DNA of 14,633 bases. Source: an uncultured Cellvibrio sp. (lineage in GTDB: Bacteria; Pseudomonadota; Gammaproteobacteria; Pseudomonadales; Cellvibrionaceae). The stretch lies in the NCBI GenBank assembly GCA_946482345.1, contig CAMLRJ010000031.1:1-14633 (forward strand), given 5' to 3'. The notes under the pieces were generated by a model. The model had not been told where the DNA came from, did no database searches, and worked only from the letters and a program-made list of their open reading frames with translations. A program made the translations under genes and the position numbers. Positions 6,876 to 14,633 of this stretch are shown one piece after another; the stretch's first letter is position 1; the number at the start of each line of letters is the position of its first letter.

Positions 6876-8315
6876 ATGATTATTGTTCCTACCGAAAAGC
6901 AACTGGATTGGCGTAATGCGCCTGTCGTTTTATTTACATTGGTGTTGATCAATGTAATGGTTTTTTTCCTTTATCAGAGTGGTGATAACCGCAAAGTGTT
7001 CGAGGCCGTAATCAAGTATCAAACTGCTGGATACCTTGAACACGAATGGCCCTTTTTTGAAAAATATCTGGAAGACAAAAAAGAAACCAAATTATTAAAA
7101 GACTATCGCGAGCAACTCAAAGACGAAGATGTTGAAGCCATAGTGTTTGATCTATTGGGTCGCGACGATTTTTTCATTTATCTCAAAGACAAAGCTTATC
7201 AATATTTTCCATCCGAAGTTTACGATGTGTGGATTATCGAACGCACGGAAATAGATCGCCTGTTTAATTCCTTGAGCTTTGTAGAAAATGGATTGATTGC
7301 CAATGATCTGCATGTCAGCAGTTTTTTAACGCATCAATTTTTGCATGGCGATATGATGCATATGTTAGGCAATATGTTTTTTTTGGTGGTATGCGGATTT
7401 GCTGTTGAAGCAGCGATTGGCCATTGGCGATTTTTGTTGTTTTATTTGTTATCAGGTTTTGCAGCAGGCTTTGCACAAGTTGCGTCTGATTGGAGCAGCT
7501 CACAACCATTGGTTGGTGCATCAGGTGCTATATCGGGCGTGATGGCCATGTACCTTGCCGTATTTCGCTTGAAAAAAATTGAGTTTTTTTATTGGTTTTT
7601 CTTTTTTGTTGGTTACTTGCGCGCACCTGCTTTATTAATTCTACCTTTTTATCTGGGTAAAGAAATTTACAGTTACTATTACGACACTGAATCCAATATT
7701 GCTTTTATGGCACATGCCGGTGGATTTGGTGCTGGTGCAGTATTGATTGGTCTTGCCTGGGTATTTAATCGATCCATGTTTAATCAAAACTATATTGAAC
7801 AGGATCAAGCGGTTGATCCTGGTCGTGAAAAGCTGGCAGAAATTTACAGCTACATCGATAAACATCGATTTGATCGAGCGCTGCATTGTGTTAATGAATT
7901 GATTCAAGCACAGGGTTTGAATTTTGAATCTGCGATACTGCGTTATAATTTATTAAAAATTTCTCGCGGCACTGATTATACAGAAGCGGCTCTGGGTTTA
8001 TTGACAAGCAGTTTTACACAAACCGATATCAAAAAACTGGATAAAGTCTGGCAAGAAAATCCGGAAATCCAACAGCAGGTTCCCGAGCAGGCAGCGATTA
8101 AATTAGGCTTGCAATTGGTCAATTTGGAAAACCCGAAATCAGCAGAAGAAATTTTTAAACAATTGCAACAGAATAATTCCAAAAATCCCAGATTGGGAAT
8201 TTTTGCCACCAAACTGGCAACGGCATTTCAACGATTAAAAGACAGTGAAAAAGCGGCGCATTACGAGTTTTTAGCCAGCCAACTGTCCCAAGGAGCCGCG
8301 AATGGATTACTGTAA
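6876..8315 (+). CDS. Rhomboid-family intramembrane serine protease with cytosolic helical-repeat tail
   Basis: The start at ATG 6876 follows AGGGAAGG by 5 nt and gives 479 residues; an ATG at 6804 lacks an SD. Rhomboids cut substrate proteins within the membrane. A first membrane segment lies at about 15-34, followed by an unusually long charged loop of about 105 residues. The rhomboid core then shows HQFLHGDMMHMLGN (about 153-166), the catalytic GASG motif with Ser216, and the partner His280 in FMAHAGGFGAG, so the Ser-His dyad is intact. After the last membrane segment (about 283-297), residues 310-479 form a soluble helical domain of TPR-like character (EIYSYIDKHRFDRALHCVNELI). The stop overlaps the next gene by 14 nt, so the two are likely coupled. 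The substrate is unknown. Confidence 0.88.
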   Translation: MIIVPTEKQLDWRNAPVVLFTLVLINVMVFFLYQSGDNRKVFEAVIKYQTAGYLEHEWPFFEKYLEDKKETKLLKDYREQLKDEDVEAIVFDLLGRDDFFIYLKDKAYQYFPSEVYDVWIIERTEIDRLFNSLSFVENGLIANDLHVSSFLTHQFLHGDMMHMLGNMFFLVVCGFAVEAAIGHWRFLLFYLLSGFAAGFAQVASDWSSSQPLVGASGAISGVMAMYLAVFRLKKIEFFYWFFFFVGYLRAPALLILPFYLGKEIYSYYYDTESNIAFMAHAGGFGAGAVLIGLAWVFNRSMFNQNYIEQDQAVDPGREKLAEIYSYIDKHRFDRALHCVNELIQAQGLNFESAILRYNLLKISRGTDYTEAALGLLTSSFTQTDIKKLDKVWQENPEIQQQVPEQAAIKLGLQLVNLENPKSAEEIFKQLQQNNSKNPRLGIFATKLATAFQRLKDSEKAAHYEFLASQLSQGAANGLL

Positions 8316-9822
8316 ATATCATCCCTTGGATGGCGCTACATTTGTTTGTCATCAATGCAATACATTTTTTTGTGATCAGTGTGTTGATGACGAAAAAGAT
8401 CAACCAAGATGTTTTGCTTGTGGAGTTGTGTTGGAGAGTTTGGGCTCAACCAACAAAGTCGAACCCTTTTGGCGGCGCCTGTCAGAAGCGTTTAAATATC
8501 CGCTTAATTCTGCCTCCATGAGCATGATTATAATCACAGCCATCATGACTGTGATTGCCATGCTAATTCCTTTTTTATTTTTTATTGCAATACCTCTTTA
8601 TTTGATTGCCACTGGCGCAATCATGAAATACGCATTTACCTGTCTTGAGCGCACTTCTCATGGTGAAATGACCGCACCCGATGTAATGGATGCTTATCAA
8701 GGCACCATTAAAATTATATTGCAGTTATTTTTAATTTTTATTTTGCTCGGTGTATTGGCAGGTGGTGCTTATTATGCGAGTCCTGCATTAGGCGGCATAG
8801 TCGGGCTTTTAATTATGATCGCCATGCCCGCCATATTGATTCGATTTGCGCAAAGTGAAAGTATGTTTGAAGCGCTTAATCCGGCATCAGTATTTTCGTT
8901 AATTACTGCTATAGGTTTGCCTTATGGGTTAATACTGGCGTTCATCATGATCATGATGTCGTCGGTTGGTGTGCTACATCAATTAATTGGTTCCATGTTC
9001 CCGGCTGTGTCCTATTTAACCCAGGCTGTCATCTCCAATTACTACACAGTGGTTATTTTTCACTTGATGGGATATATGTTATTTCAATATCAAAGTCAGT
9101 TGGGTTACAGCGCACGTTCTGATGAAGAAACGCATCTTTCCGAGCGCAACGATGCTGAGCGTCTTGCTGCAAAAATTTCGATCTTTTTAAAAGAGGGCAA
9201 TTACGAAAAAGTAGTTGATCTTTATTATCAGGCATTCAAACTTTTTCCTAATGAAGCGATATTTTTTGATAAGTTTTTTGATCTGATTTACAGCTGCAAA
9301 AAAGCAACATTGATGGAAGATTTTGGTTTGACCTATTTGCAATTTCTCAATCGAAAAAAACGGTTTGATAAATTAACAATTTGTTTTAAACAAATATTGC
9401 ATCTGGCGCCGGATTATTTACCGGATTCACCGGATATGCGTGTACAACTGGCGGGCCTGCTCAAGCAACAAGGCGATTTGAAGTTGGCTGTGAAGTTATT
9501 GAATGGCATGCATAAACTTTATCCGGATTTTGGCAAATTACCCGAAGCTTATACCTTGCTGGCAGACACGCTTGCTGAGTTACCCAATATGAAAGCGCAG
9601 GCTGATAAATGTCGTCAAATGGTGGAGCAGTTAAAAATCAAAGCCGCTGAAAAACAACAAGCCCTGGCGGTGGCGCAGGCAGAAAAGAAAACGGCTGAAC
9701 AAAAAAATAGCGCGCCAGCTGCTGCGGCCGCTACAAGTAAACGTCGTGGCCCTCCACCTGGAGTTAAATCCTCCGGTCTGGTTTTGGAGCTGGTTCCAAT
9801 AGAGCCACCCAAATCGGATTAG
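8302..9822 (+). CDS. Membrane protein with N-terminal B-box-like zinc domain and C-terminal TPR-like tail
   Basis: The 506-residue product starts at ATG 8302, 7 nt after AAGGAG and inside the end of the rhomboid gene. Residues 4-40 contain CxxH (4/7), CxxC (16/19), CxxC (24/27) and CxxC (37/40), which should bind two zinc ions in a B-box-like fold. Residues about 72-265 hold five to six hydrophobic segments resembling DUF4013-type membrane domains. From about 280 the protein is soluble and helical (FLKEGNYEKVVDLYYQAFKLFPNEA, GLLKQQGDLKLAVKLLNGMHKLYP), which looks like TPR. The C-terminus is Lys/Ala/Gln-rich, then RRGPPPG. The layout, membrane part then helical repeats, mirrors the rhomboid partner. 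It could be a rhomboid cofactor or substrate adaptor; this is inferred from gene overlap. No enzyme motif is seen. Confidence 0.78.
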   Translation: MDYCKYHPLDGATFVCHQCNTFFCDQCVDDEKDQPRCFACGVVLESLGSTNKVEPFWRRLSEAFKYPLNSASMSMIIITAIMTVIAMLIPFLFFIAIPLYLIATGAIMKYAFTCLERTSHGEMTAPDVMDAYQGTIKIILQLFLIFILLGVLAGGAYYASPALGGIVGLLIMIAMPAILIRFAQSESMFEALNPASVFSLITAIGLPYGLILAFIMIMMSSVGVLHQLIGSMFPAVSYLTQAVISNYYTVVIFHLMGYMLFQYQSQLGYSARSDEETHLSERNDAERLAAKISIFLKEGNYEKVVDLYYQAFKLFPNEAIFFDKFFDLIYSCKKATLMEDFGLTYLQFLNRKKRFDKLTICFKQILHLAPDYLPDSPDMRVQLAGLLKQQGDLKLAVKLLNGMHKLYPDFGKLPEAYTLLADTLAELPNMKAQADKCRQMVEQLKIKAAEKQQALAVAQAEKKTAEQKNSAPAAAAATSKRRGPPPGVKSSGLVLELVPIEPPKSD

Positions 9823-9832
9823 AATCTTTGTT

Positions 9833-9881
9833 TGCGGAAAAATTGTGTTTTGCCAGATTTAATTCACACACTTTTTCCGCA
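9833..9881. repeat. 16-bp inverted repeat after the B-box gene
   Basis: TGCGGAAAAATTGTGT (9833-9848) and ACACACTTTTTCCGCA (9866-9881) pair with one mismatch around a 17-nt loop, starting 10 nt after the stop codon of the B-box gene. No T-run follows, so it is not a textbook intrinsic terminator; it may protect the mRNA 3' end or aid termination. Confidence 0.6.
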
Positions 9882-10038
9882 CTCTGATTGAGCATCACAT
9901 CAATTCATATTGATTCCATCATTATGTTTTTTGATTTATAAATAAAAATTTCTTTTTAGATCAAAGACTAAGTCGCAATATTCATCACAAAACCGACGCA
10001 CATTTTTAATGCATTTCAGTGCACGGCATCTGCATGTT

Positions 10039-10056
10039 TGCACCTTTTTAGGTCGC
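10039..10056. promoter_or_regulatory. Weak NtrC-like site upstream of amt
   Basis: TGCACC-TTTTTA-GGTCGC is an imperfect dyad. The left half matches the NtrC half-site; the right half matches at four of six positions and the spacer is 1 nt long. It lies about 50 bp upstream of the -24 element, in a 330-bp region (9823-10154) that is otherwise AT-rich and has no gene. Confidence 0.25.
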
Positions 10057-10106
10057 GCACTCTACATCTATTCAATAAATTTCCTGATTTAACAGGGTTT
10101 TTGCTG

Positions 10107-10122
10107 TGGCACGCCGGTTGCT
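10107..10122 (+). promoter_or_regulatory. Sigma-54 (-24/-12) promoter of amt
   Basis: TGGCACG-CCGG-TTGCT fits the RpoN consensus TGGCACG-N4-TTGCW at every position, with GG and GC 12 bp apart. Transcription would start near 10133, just ahead of the amt gene. This implies activation by NtrC-type regulators under nitrogen limitation, the known control of amt genes in proteobacteria. Confidence 0.85.
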
Positions 10123-10154
10123 AATGCCAGATTAATTGGTTGATGGATTTTATT

Positions 10155-11465
10155 ATGCGTGGCTTACAAAAATTGTTGTTCAGTTTGTTGTTGCTCTTAC
10201 CGGTCAGTGCTGTTGCAGATGATGCCAGCCTGTCGGTATCGATTAATAGCATGTGGGTTGTGATTGCCGGTGCGTTGGTGTTTTTTATGCAGGCGGGTTT
10301 TGCTTTGGTAGAAAGCGGCATGTCACGCGCAAAAAATGCCGTGAATGTATTGATGAAAAATTACATGGATGCCTGTGTTTGCAGCATTATTTTTTGGGCT
10401 ATAGGTTATGGATTAATGTTTGGTGCCAATCAATCCGGATGGTTTGGCTGGAGCCATTTTATGCCCTCGGAACTCAGTCAATGGGATTGGACTTTTCTGT
10501 TTTTTCAAATGATGTTTGCTGCTACCACCACTACCATCGCCAGCGGCGCCATGGCTGAGAGGGTTCATTTCAATGCCTATTTAATCGGTGCCTGTGTGAT
10601 TGCGGGATTGATTTATCCGGTATTTGGCAGTTGGGCCTGGGGCAGTGCGCACGGTGGTGAAGGTTGGTTAAAAGCCATGGGATTTATTGATTTTGCCGGT
10701 TCGACCGTTGTGCATTCGATTGGTGGTTGGGTTGCACTCGCCGGTATTTTAATTCTGGGGCCGAGACTGGGCCGTTTTGCTGCCAATGGACAAGCCCGTC
10801 AGGTTCCCGGCCACAACCTGAGTTCAGTCGCTATAGGTGGATTTATTTTGTGGTTCGGCTGGTTTGGTTTTAATGCGGGATCAACGCTGGCAGCCAATAT
10901 GGATCTTGGAAAAATCGCATTAAATACGCATCTGGCGGCTTGTGCCGGAGCCTTGGGTTATATGTTTTCCACCCGTTTATTCCAACAGCCGATTTTATTA
11001 ACCGGAACGGTAAATGGCAGCTTGGGCGGATTGGTTAGCATCACCGCAGGCTGCGCCAGTATGGAACCTCATTTTGCAATTATTACCGGTTTGATAGCAG
11101 GATTTATTACCCTGGTGGGGCCGCGATTTATCACCAGCTTTAAATTGGACGACGTGGTGGATGCAGTCAGTGTTCACGGATTTTGCGGCGTGTGGGGCAC
11201 TCTGGCAGCCGGTATTTTTTACGCAGGGGATTTGTTCGATCCCAATCGAATCGGGGTTCAGGCCTTGGGAGTTCTGGTTGCATTTGCCTGGGGATTTGGC
11301 GTGGCATTGATCAGCTATTGGTTGATTAATAAAACCATTGGTATGCGCGCCAGTAGTCTTCACGAGCAACGAGGTTTGGATTTTACCGAGCATGCCGAAA
11401 TAGGTTATCCCGAATTTCAAAATACAGCCGCATTGAATACAGATTCACTCCAATCAAAAAACTAA
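10155..11465 (+). CDS. amt: Ammonium transporter (Amt/AmtB family)
   Basis: This inner-membrane channel takes up ammonium. I chose ATG 10155 (436 residues), which leaves room for a leader after the predicted start near 10133; in-frame starts at 10143 and 10140 are possible. A cleavable signal (MRGLQK, Leu-rich core, VADD) precedes eleven membrane segments, as in E. coli AmtB. Family landmarks are AGFALVESGMSRAKNAVNVLMKN, the conserved Asp179 (IDFAGSTVVH), the pore twin histidines His187 and His341 (VHGFCGVWGTLAAG), and FGWFGFNAGS. The C-terminal tail keeps HEQRGLDFTEHAEIGYPEF, the region that PII proteins contact in AmtB, so control by GlnK made elsewhere is likely. No glnK lies next to it here; an unknown gene follows after 12 bp. 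Confidence 0.95.
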   Translation: MRGLQKLLFSLLLLLPVSAVADDASLSVSINSMWVVIAGALVFFMQAGFALVESGMSRAKNAVNVLMKNYMDACVCSIIFWAIGYGLMFGANQSGWFGWSHFMPSELSQWDWTFLFFQMMFAATTTTIASGAMAERVHFNAYLIGACVIAGLIYPVFGSWAWGSAHGGEGWLKAMGFIDFAGSTVVHSIGGWVALAGILILGPRLGRFAANGQARQVPGHNLSSVAIGGFILWFGWFGFNAGSTLAANMDLGKIALNTHLAACAGALGYMFSTRLFQQPILLTGTVNGSLGGLVSITAGCASMEPHFAIITGLIAGFITLVGPRFITSFKLDDVVDAVSVHGFCGVWGTLAAGIFYAGDLFDPNRIGVQALGVLVAFAWGFGVALISYWLINKTIGMRASSLHEQRGLDFTEHAEIGYPEFQNTAALNTDSLQSKN

Positions 11466-11477
11466 TCGGAGCCAACT

Positions 11478-12113
11478 GTGAACTCATTGCAAAAAAGACA
11501 AGCGATTAAAGATGCCTTGACGCCCTTTATTCAGGGGCGTCAATTGGCCAATGCGTTAAATCTGTGGGATGAAAAATATTCACATCAAAACCATTTTGCG
11601 TTGCAGCATTATTTGCGCGAGTTATGTCACGATGTAGAAGTTGCACACTTACGATCACGCATGTTGCAATCGCTGGTGACTGCTTTTTCTTCATTGCAAG
11701 ATGAGCGTCAAGCTCGCCAACAACAAGCTCAGCGCGTCAGAAAAAATATTGTCTCCAACATCTCATCTGGCTATATGAATGAGTTGATGGTATTTGTTCT
11801 TTTGGTAGAAAAACTTATCGAGAGTTTGAATGATGAAATGGCGACACGAACCCGGCTTTATGTTTTGGAAAATTTAACAAAAGTGAAAATCACCACACAG
11901 GAAAGACTGGTTCTGCAACAGTGGTTGAATCGCATTACGCCTTTACGACATGATCTTAAACTTAATCACACCGTGATGCAGCACATCATCAATCTCGCTT
12001 ATGTTGCTATTTGTGAGTATCAGGGGCCAATCAAAGCGGATCAGGTTTTGCAAACCAGTGTCAGTGAAATAAAAGCAGAGTTTCCGGAAATTGGTGTGGA
12101 TTTTTTGTTGTAA
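11478..12113 (+). CDS. Uncharacterised helical protein in the amt operon
   Basis: This gene starts at GTG 11478, 7 nt after CGGAG and 12 bp after the amt stop, so it is almost surely co-transcribed and probably coupled to amt. The 211-residue product has no signal peptide or membrane segment and is rich in helix-forming, Gln/Arg/Leu residues, for example DERQARQQQAQRVRKNI near 76-92. A hydrophobic helix MNELMVFVLLVEKLIESL follows. I recognise no domain. Its place behind a sigma-54 amt promoter, where glnK often sits, suggests a role in ammonium uptake or its control; this is inference from position only. It is followed by a strong terminator. Confidence 0.8.
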   Translation: MNSLQKRQAIKDALTPFIQGRQLANALNLWDEKYSHQNHFALQHYLRELCHDVEVAHLRSRMLQSLVTAFSSLQDERQARQQQAQRVRKNIVSNISSGYMNELMVFVLLVEKLIESLNDEMATRTRLYVLENLTKVKITTQERLVLQQWLNRITPLRHDLKLNHTVMQHIINLAYVAICEYQGPIKADQVLQTSVSEIKAEFPEIGVDFLL

Positions 12114-12131
12114 CAATTTCTGTTGCTGAAA

Positions 12132-12162
12132 TAAAAACGCCCGATCTAATCGGGCGTTTTTA
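12132..12162. terminator. Bidirectional intrinsic terminator
   Basis: A perfect 14-bp stem (12132-12145 with 12149-12162) with loop CTA and core ACGCCCGAT/ATCGGGCGT is flanked by A5 and T5 that pair with each other. It lies between two convergent genes ending at 12113 (+) and 12200 (-), and should stop transcription from both sides. Confidence 0.92.
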
Positions 12163-12199
12163 TTTGTGTATCGTGATTTATTTGAAGCAGAACAAAAAT

Positions 12200-13402
12200 T
12201 TATTTCATGTATTTTTTGCGGAAGATAAACAAACCACCGAAGATAAAAATCAGCACTACAGGGAACAAAGCCAAATTCGCCAGCGTTGCTTGACCTGCTG
12301 CCAATTCAATTGCAGAACCTGTCATGCCGCTTGCTGCCGCTTCTGCTTTGGCATCATCCAACCAGCCACCAATAATCGGGTTCCACATGCTCACACCGAA
12401 CATACCGGCACCACCCACCAATGACATACCCAGCGCACCAGTCTTGGGTAGATATTCTGAAACAAATCCAATCATGGTTGGCCAGAAATACATTACGCCC
12501 AATGCAAAAACAATTGCTGCAACGTAAACCATGCCACCAGAGGCCATGCTCATCAAATAAATACCGATTGCTGCAAAAACTGACGATGCCAGCAACACAC
12601 CAACAGGATTCAATGCATGAATAACAGGGCCAGCAAAATAACGCCCCACTGCCATCAAGCCAGTGACCATTGCCAGAATCAACATAGGATGAGCACCGGA
12701 TGCACCGAGAATTCTTTCAACCCATTGTTGAGTGCCCAGTTCAGTAGTGGCAGTGATGGTCATGGTGATCATCATCAAAATAAATAATGGCGAAATTAAT
12801 GCGAGCAAATTATTTTTAGTAGAGGTTTCGGAGTTAGCCATTTCAGGAAAGGCTTGACCGAAAATCATCACACCGTAAATCACTGTGGGCACTAACATCA
12901 CCGCAATTTGCATTTGCCAATCCATTCCCAACTTGGTCATCAAAGTAGAAATCAACGCACCAATCACAATACCGCCAGGGAACCACATGTGGAATTTGTT
13001 GAGCTTGGTGGTTTTGTTAGTGTGATAAATATCGGCGATTAATGGGTTAGCGGCGGCTTCAACAGAACCGTTGGCGAATCCGATAAAGAATGTCGAAATT
13101 AACAAGGTCCAGAAACCATCAGCGGTGATAGTTAAAATCAAACCTAACAAATGCGATACAAATGCCAAATACATTAAGGTGCGAGCACCCAAGGAGTTAT
13201 ACAGCAATCCACCCACCATCATGGCAACCGGAAAACCCAGAAACGCCATACTGTTGATCCAACCTAATTCTGTATCGGTAAATTGAAAACTGGCACTTAA
13301 TTGATTGAGAATACCTGCACGAATTGCAAAGGTCATAGCCGTGACAATTAACGCAATACAACAAGCCGCGAATAAACGATCAGGGTTAATAGTTTTGATC
13401 AT
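12200..13402 (-). CDS. MFS transporter, probably for a sugar or sugar derivative
   Basis: Twelve hydrophobic segments in 400 residues make this a major facilitator in the inner membrane. The start ATG 13402 follows AAGGT by about 10 nt; a longer frame to 13459 would add a hydrophilic, Asn/Lys-rich leader with no merit. Landmarks include ELGWINSMAFLGFPVAMMVGG, the family A-motif-like GGLLYNSLGARTLMY, and FANGSVEAAANPLIADIY in segment 4-5, a pattern met in FucP-like and other sugar symporters. The C-terminus is IFRKKYMK. The preceding gene on the same strand is a Gfo/Idh/MocA oxidoreductase, so a carbohydrate substrate is likely. The substrate cannot be named from sequence. Confidence 0.88.
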   Translation of the reverse strand: MIKTINPDRLFAACCIALIVTAMTFAIRAGILNQLSASFQFTDTELGWINSMAFLGFPVAMMVGGLLYNSLGARTLMYLAFVSHLLGLILTITADGFWTLLISTFFIGFANGSVEAAANPLIADIYHTNKTTKLNKFHMWFPGGIVIGALISTLMTKLGMDWQMQIAVMLVPTVIYGVMIFGQAFPEMANSETSTKNNLLALISPLFILMMITMTITATTELGTQQWVERILGASGAHPMLILAMVTGLMAVGRYFAGPVIHALNPVGVLLASSVFAAIGIYLMSMASGGMVYVAAIVFALGVMYFWPTMIGFVSEYLPKTGALGMSLVGGAGMFGVSMWNPIIGGWLDDAKAEAAASGMTGSAIELAAGQATLANLALFPVVLIFIFGGLFIFRKKYMK

Positions 13403-13446
13403 AATGTTTTTACCTTTTTTATTTTTAAAAAAATTATTGTGATTGT

Positions 13447-13524
13447 GACCCCCTCCCAACCTCCCCCTTGCCAGGGGGAGGAGCTAGTTCCCTCCCCTGG
13501 CAAGGGGAGGGTTAGGGTGGGGTC
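13447..13524. repeat. REP-like double-hairpin element (inverted pair)
   Basis: Two perfect hairpins face each other. CCTCCCCCT-TGCC-AGGGGGAGG is at 13460-13481 and CCCTCCCCT-GGCA-AGGGGAGGG at 13490-13511. They are flanked by GACCCC (13447) and GGGGTC (ending 13524), so the whole 78 bp is one large imperfect inverted repeat. The GC-rich arms stand out in AT-rich surroundings. The layout resembles paired REP units (BIMEs). It lies between the oxidoreductase and MFS genes, where it may dampen expression of the second gene or stabilise the upstream mRNA. Confidence 0.8.
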
Positions 13525-13571
13525 TTTTTCTTACGGTTAAAAATAATTTCGTAAAACCCAACAAAAAATTT

Positions 13572-14633
13572 TTACAACTTCACCCACACACCATCCTGCC
13601 GCGACGAATCTATCACAGCCTGAATAAAGCGCATACCCTCAACACCGGTTTCGATGTTGGGTATCCAATCCTGTAAAAAATGTTTTTCATTTTTTTGGCG
13701 AGCTTCAAGAATATCGGCGATATCTTTATAGAGATTGGCAAAACCTTCGAGGTAACCTTCAGGGTGACCGCCCGGTGTGCGCATGCCGCGCGCCGCAATA
13801 TCGCTACCAATATCGCCGCGACGAGTGACACGTTGGCGCGGTTTATTTAATTCGGTGAACCACAATTCGTTGGGATTTTCCTGCGCCCATTCAATGCTGG
13901 CTTTGTCACCAAACAAACGAATACGCAAACCATTTTCACAACCGGGCGCAACCTGGCTTGACCAGAGCATACCTTTCAAACCATTTTCAAAACGTAGCAT
14001 GGCGTGAACATTGTCATCCACCTGGCGACCTTCAACAAAACTGGTGAGATCCGAACTCACCGCAACCAATTTTTGTTGTGAAATAAAACGTGCGAGTTGA
14101 AATGCGTGAGTACCAATATCACCCAGGCATCCACCCAAACCGGAGCGCGCCGGATCAGTACGCCATGACGCTTGTTTGTTATTTTCATCCGCCGCTTGGG
14201 TTAACCATTCTTGCGGATATTCCACTTGCACCACACGCAATTTTCCAAGCTTGCCTTGCGCAACCAATTCACGTGCATAACGTACCAATGGATAACCGGA
14301 ATAATTATGGGTTAAACCAAAAAAACAACCGGAGGATTTAACAAGTTGCTCCAGCTCCAAGGCTTCTTCGAGTGTGCGAGTCACCGGCTTGTCACAAATC
14401 ACATCTATGCCCGCTTGCAAACAAGCTTTGGCAACCGGGAAGTGCATATGGTTTGGTGTAACGATTACGACAACTTGAATTCCATCTGCGCGTTTTTTTT
14501 CTTCGCGAATCATTTCTTCGTAGGAGGTGTAAGCGCGATCAGCAGCGATATGTAAATCGGCTGCCGATAATTTTGCGTTTTCAGGATTTGCCGACAATGC
14601 ACCGGCAACCAATTCATAGCGATCATCCATACG
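13572..14633 (-). CDS. Gfo/Idh/MocA-family NAD(P)-dependent oxidoreductase, 5' end outside the window
   Basis: The visible 353 residues cover most of an oxidoreductase of this family, which acts on sugars, inositols and related polyols. The N-terminal GxGxxG nucleotide-binding motif is missing, so the frame continues beyond the window; the ATG at 14630 is internal. Counted from that Met, VVVIVTPNHMHFPVAKACLQAG (about 53-74) and CDKPVTRTLEEA (79-90), with the catalytic Lys81 of the (E/D)KP motif, are clear. GGCLGDIGTHAFQLARF supplies the conserved Asp and His of the active site, and GGHPEGYLEGFANLYKDI is typical of the C-terminal part. It is probably transcribed with the downstream MFS gene, 169 bp away. 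The exact substrate is unknown. Confidence 0.9.
   Translation of the reverse strand, partial: RMDDRYELVAGALSANPENAKLSAADLHIAADRAYTSYEEMIREEKKRADGIQVVVIVTPNHMHFPVAKACLQAGIDVICDKPVTRTLEEALELEQLVKSSGCFFGLTHNYSGYPLVRYARELVAQGKLGKLRVVQVEYPQEWLTQAADENNKQASWRTDPARSGLGGCLGDIGTHAFQLARFISQQKLVAVSSDLTSFVEGRQVDDNVHAMLRFENGLKGMLWSSQVAPGCENGLRIRLFGDKASIEWAQENPNELWFTELNKPRQRVTRRGDIGSDIAARGMRTPGGHPEGYLEGFANLYKDIADILEARQKNEKHFLQDWIPNIETGVEGMRFIQAVIDSSRQDGVWVKL

Noticed and set aside
9951..9970. IHF-like site (ATCAA with TAA) upstream of amt
   Set aside because: Two positions deviate from WATCAANNNNTTR; such matches occur by chance in AT-rich DNA.
10998..11420. 140-codon open frame antisense to amt
   Set aside because: It is a shadow of the amt coding frame; the protein has no recognisable pattern and there is no SD.
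1..14633. CRISPR arrays, tRNA or rRNA genes, IS elements
   Set aside because: No regularly spaced repeats, cloverleaf-like sequence or transposase frames were seen on either strand.

Overview
The window looks like chromosome from a Cellvibrio-like gammaproteobacterium. That is inferred from moderate GC, the lipoprotein triad, a sigma-54 promoter in front of amt, and a sugar-type MFS plus Gfo/Idh/MocA pair. No marker gene allows a firm species call.

Left part (1-3288, minus strand): a restriction-modification locus. A 784-residue protein joins an N-terminal PD-(D/E)XK nuclease domain (HsdR-N type) to an N6-adenine methylase (NPPF). It is followed by an S (specificity) reading frame that runs off the window edge. 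The S frame has no usable start codon. Instead, the last codons of the nuclease-methylase gene hold a T_TTT_TTT heptamer, an SD-like AGAGGG upstream and a GC-rich hairpin starting 5 nt downstream. This is the arrangement of a programmed -1 frameshift signal of the dnaX type. It predicts two products from one mRNA: a free RM subunit and an RM-S fusion (type IIG-like). This is the most unusual object in the window.

Junction (3289-4579): a scar-like region. It holds a C-terminal fragment resembling a glycerophosphodiester phosphodiesterase, an exported protein gene cut by an in-frame TAA 26 codons before the next stop, and a cluster of three CAATCGG half-sites between divergent genes.

Middle (4580-9822, plus strand): a secreted Dabb-domain protein; an operon of three lipoproteins (CsgG family, DUF4810, DUF799/GNA1162) known to travel together; then two overlapping genes, a rhomboid intramembrane protease with a cytosolic helical tail and a membrane protein with a B-box-like zinc domain and a TPR-like tail.

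Right part (9823-14633): amt, an ammonium transporter behind a near-perfect sigma-54 promoter, with a tightly linked gene of unknown function in the place often held by glnK. A strong bidirectional terminator separates it from a minus-strand pair: a Gfo/Idh/MocA oxidoreductase (cut by the window edge) and an MFS transporter, with a REP-like double hairpin between them. These two probably serve sugar uptake and oxidation.
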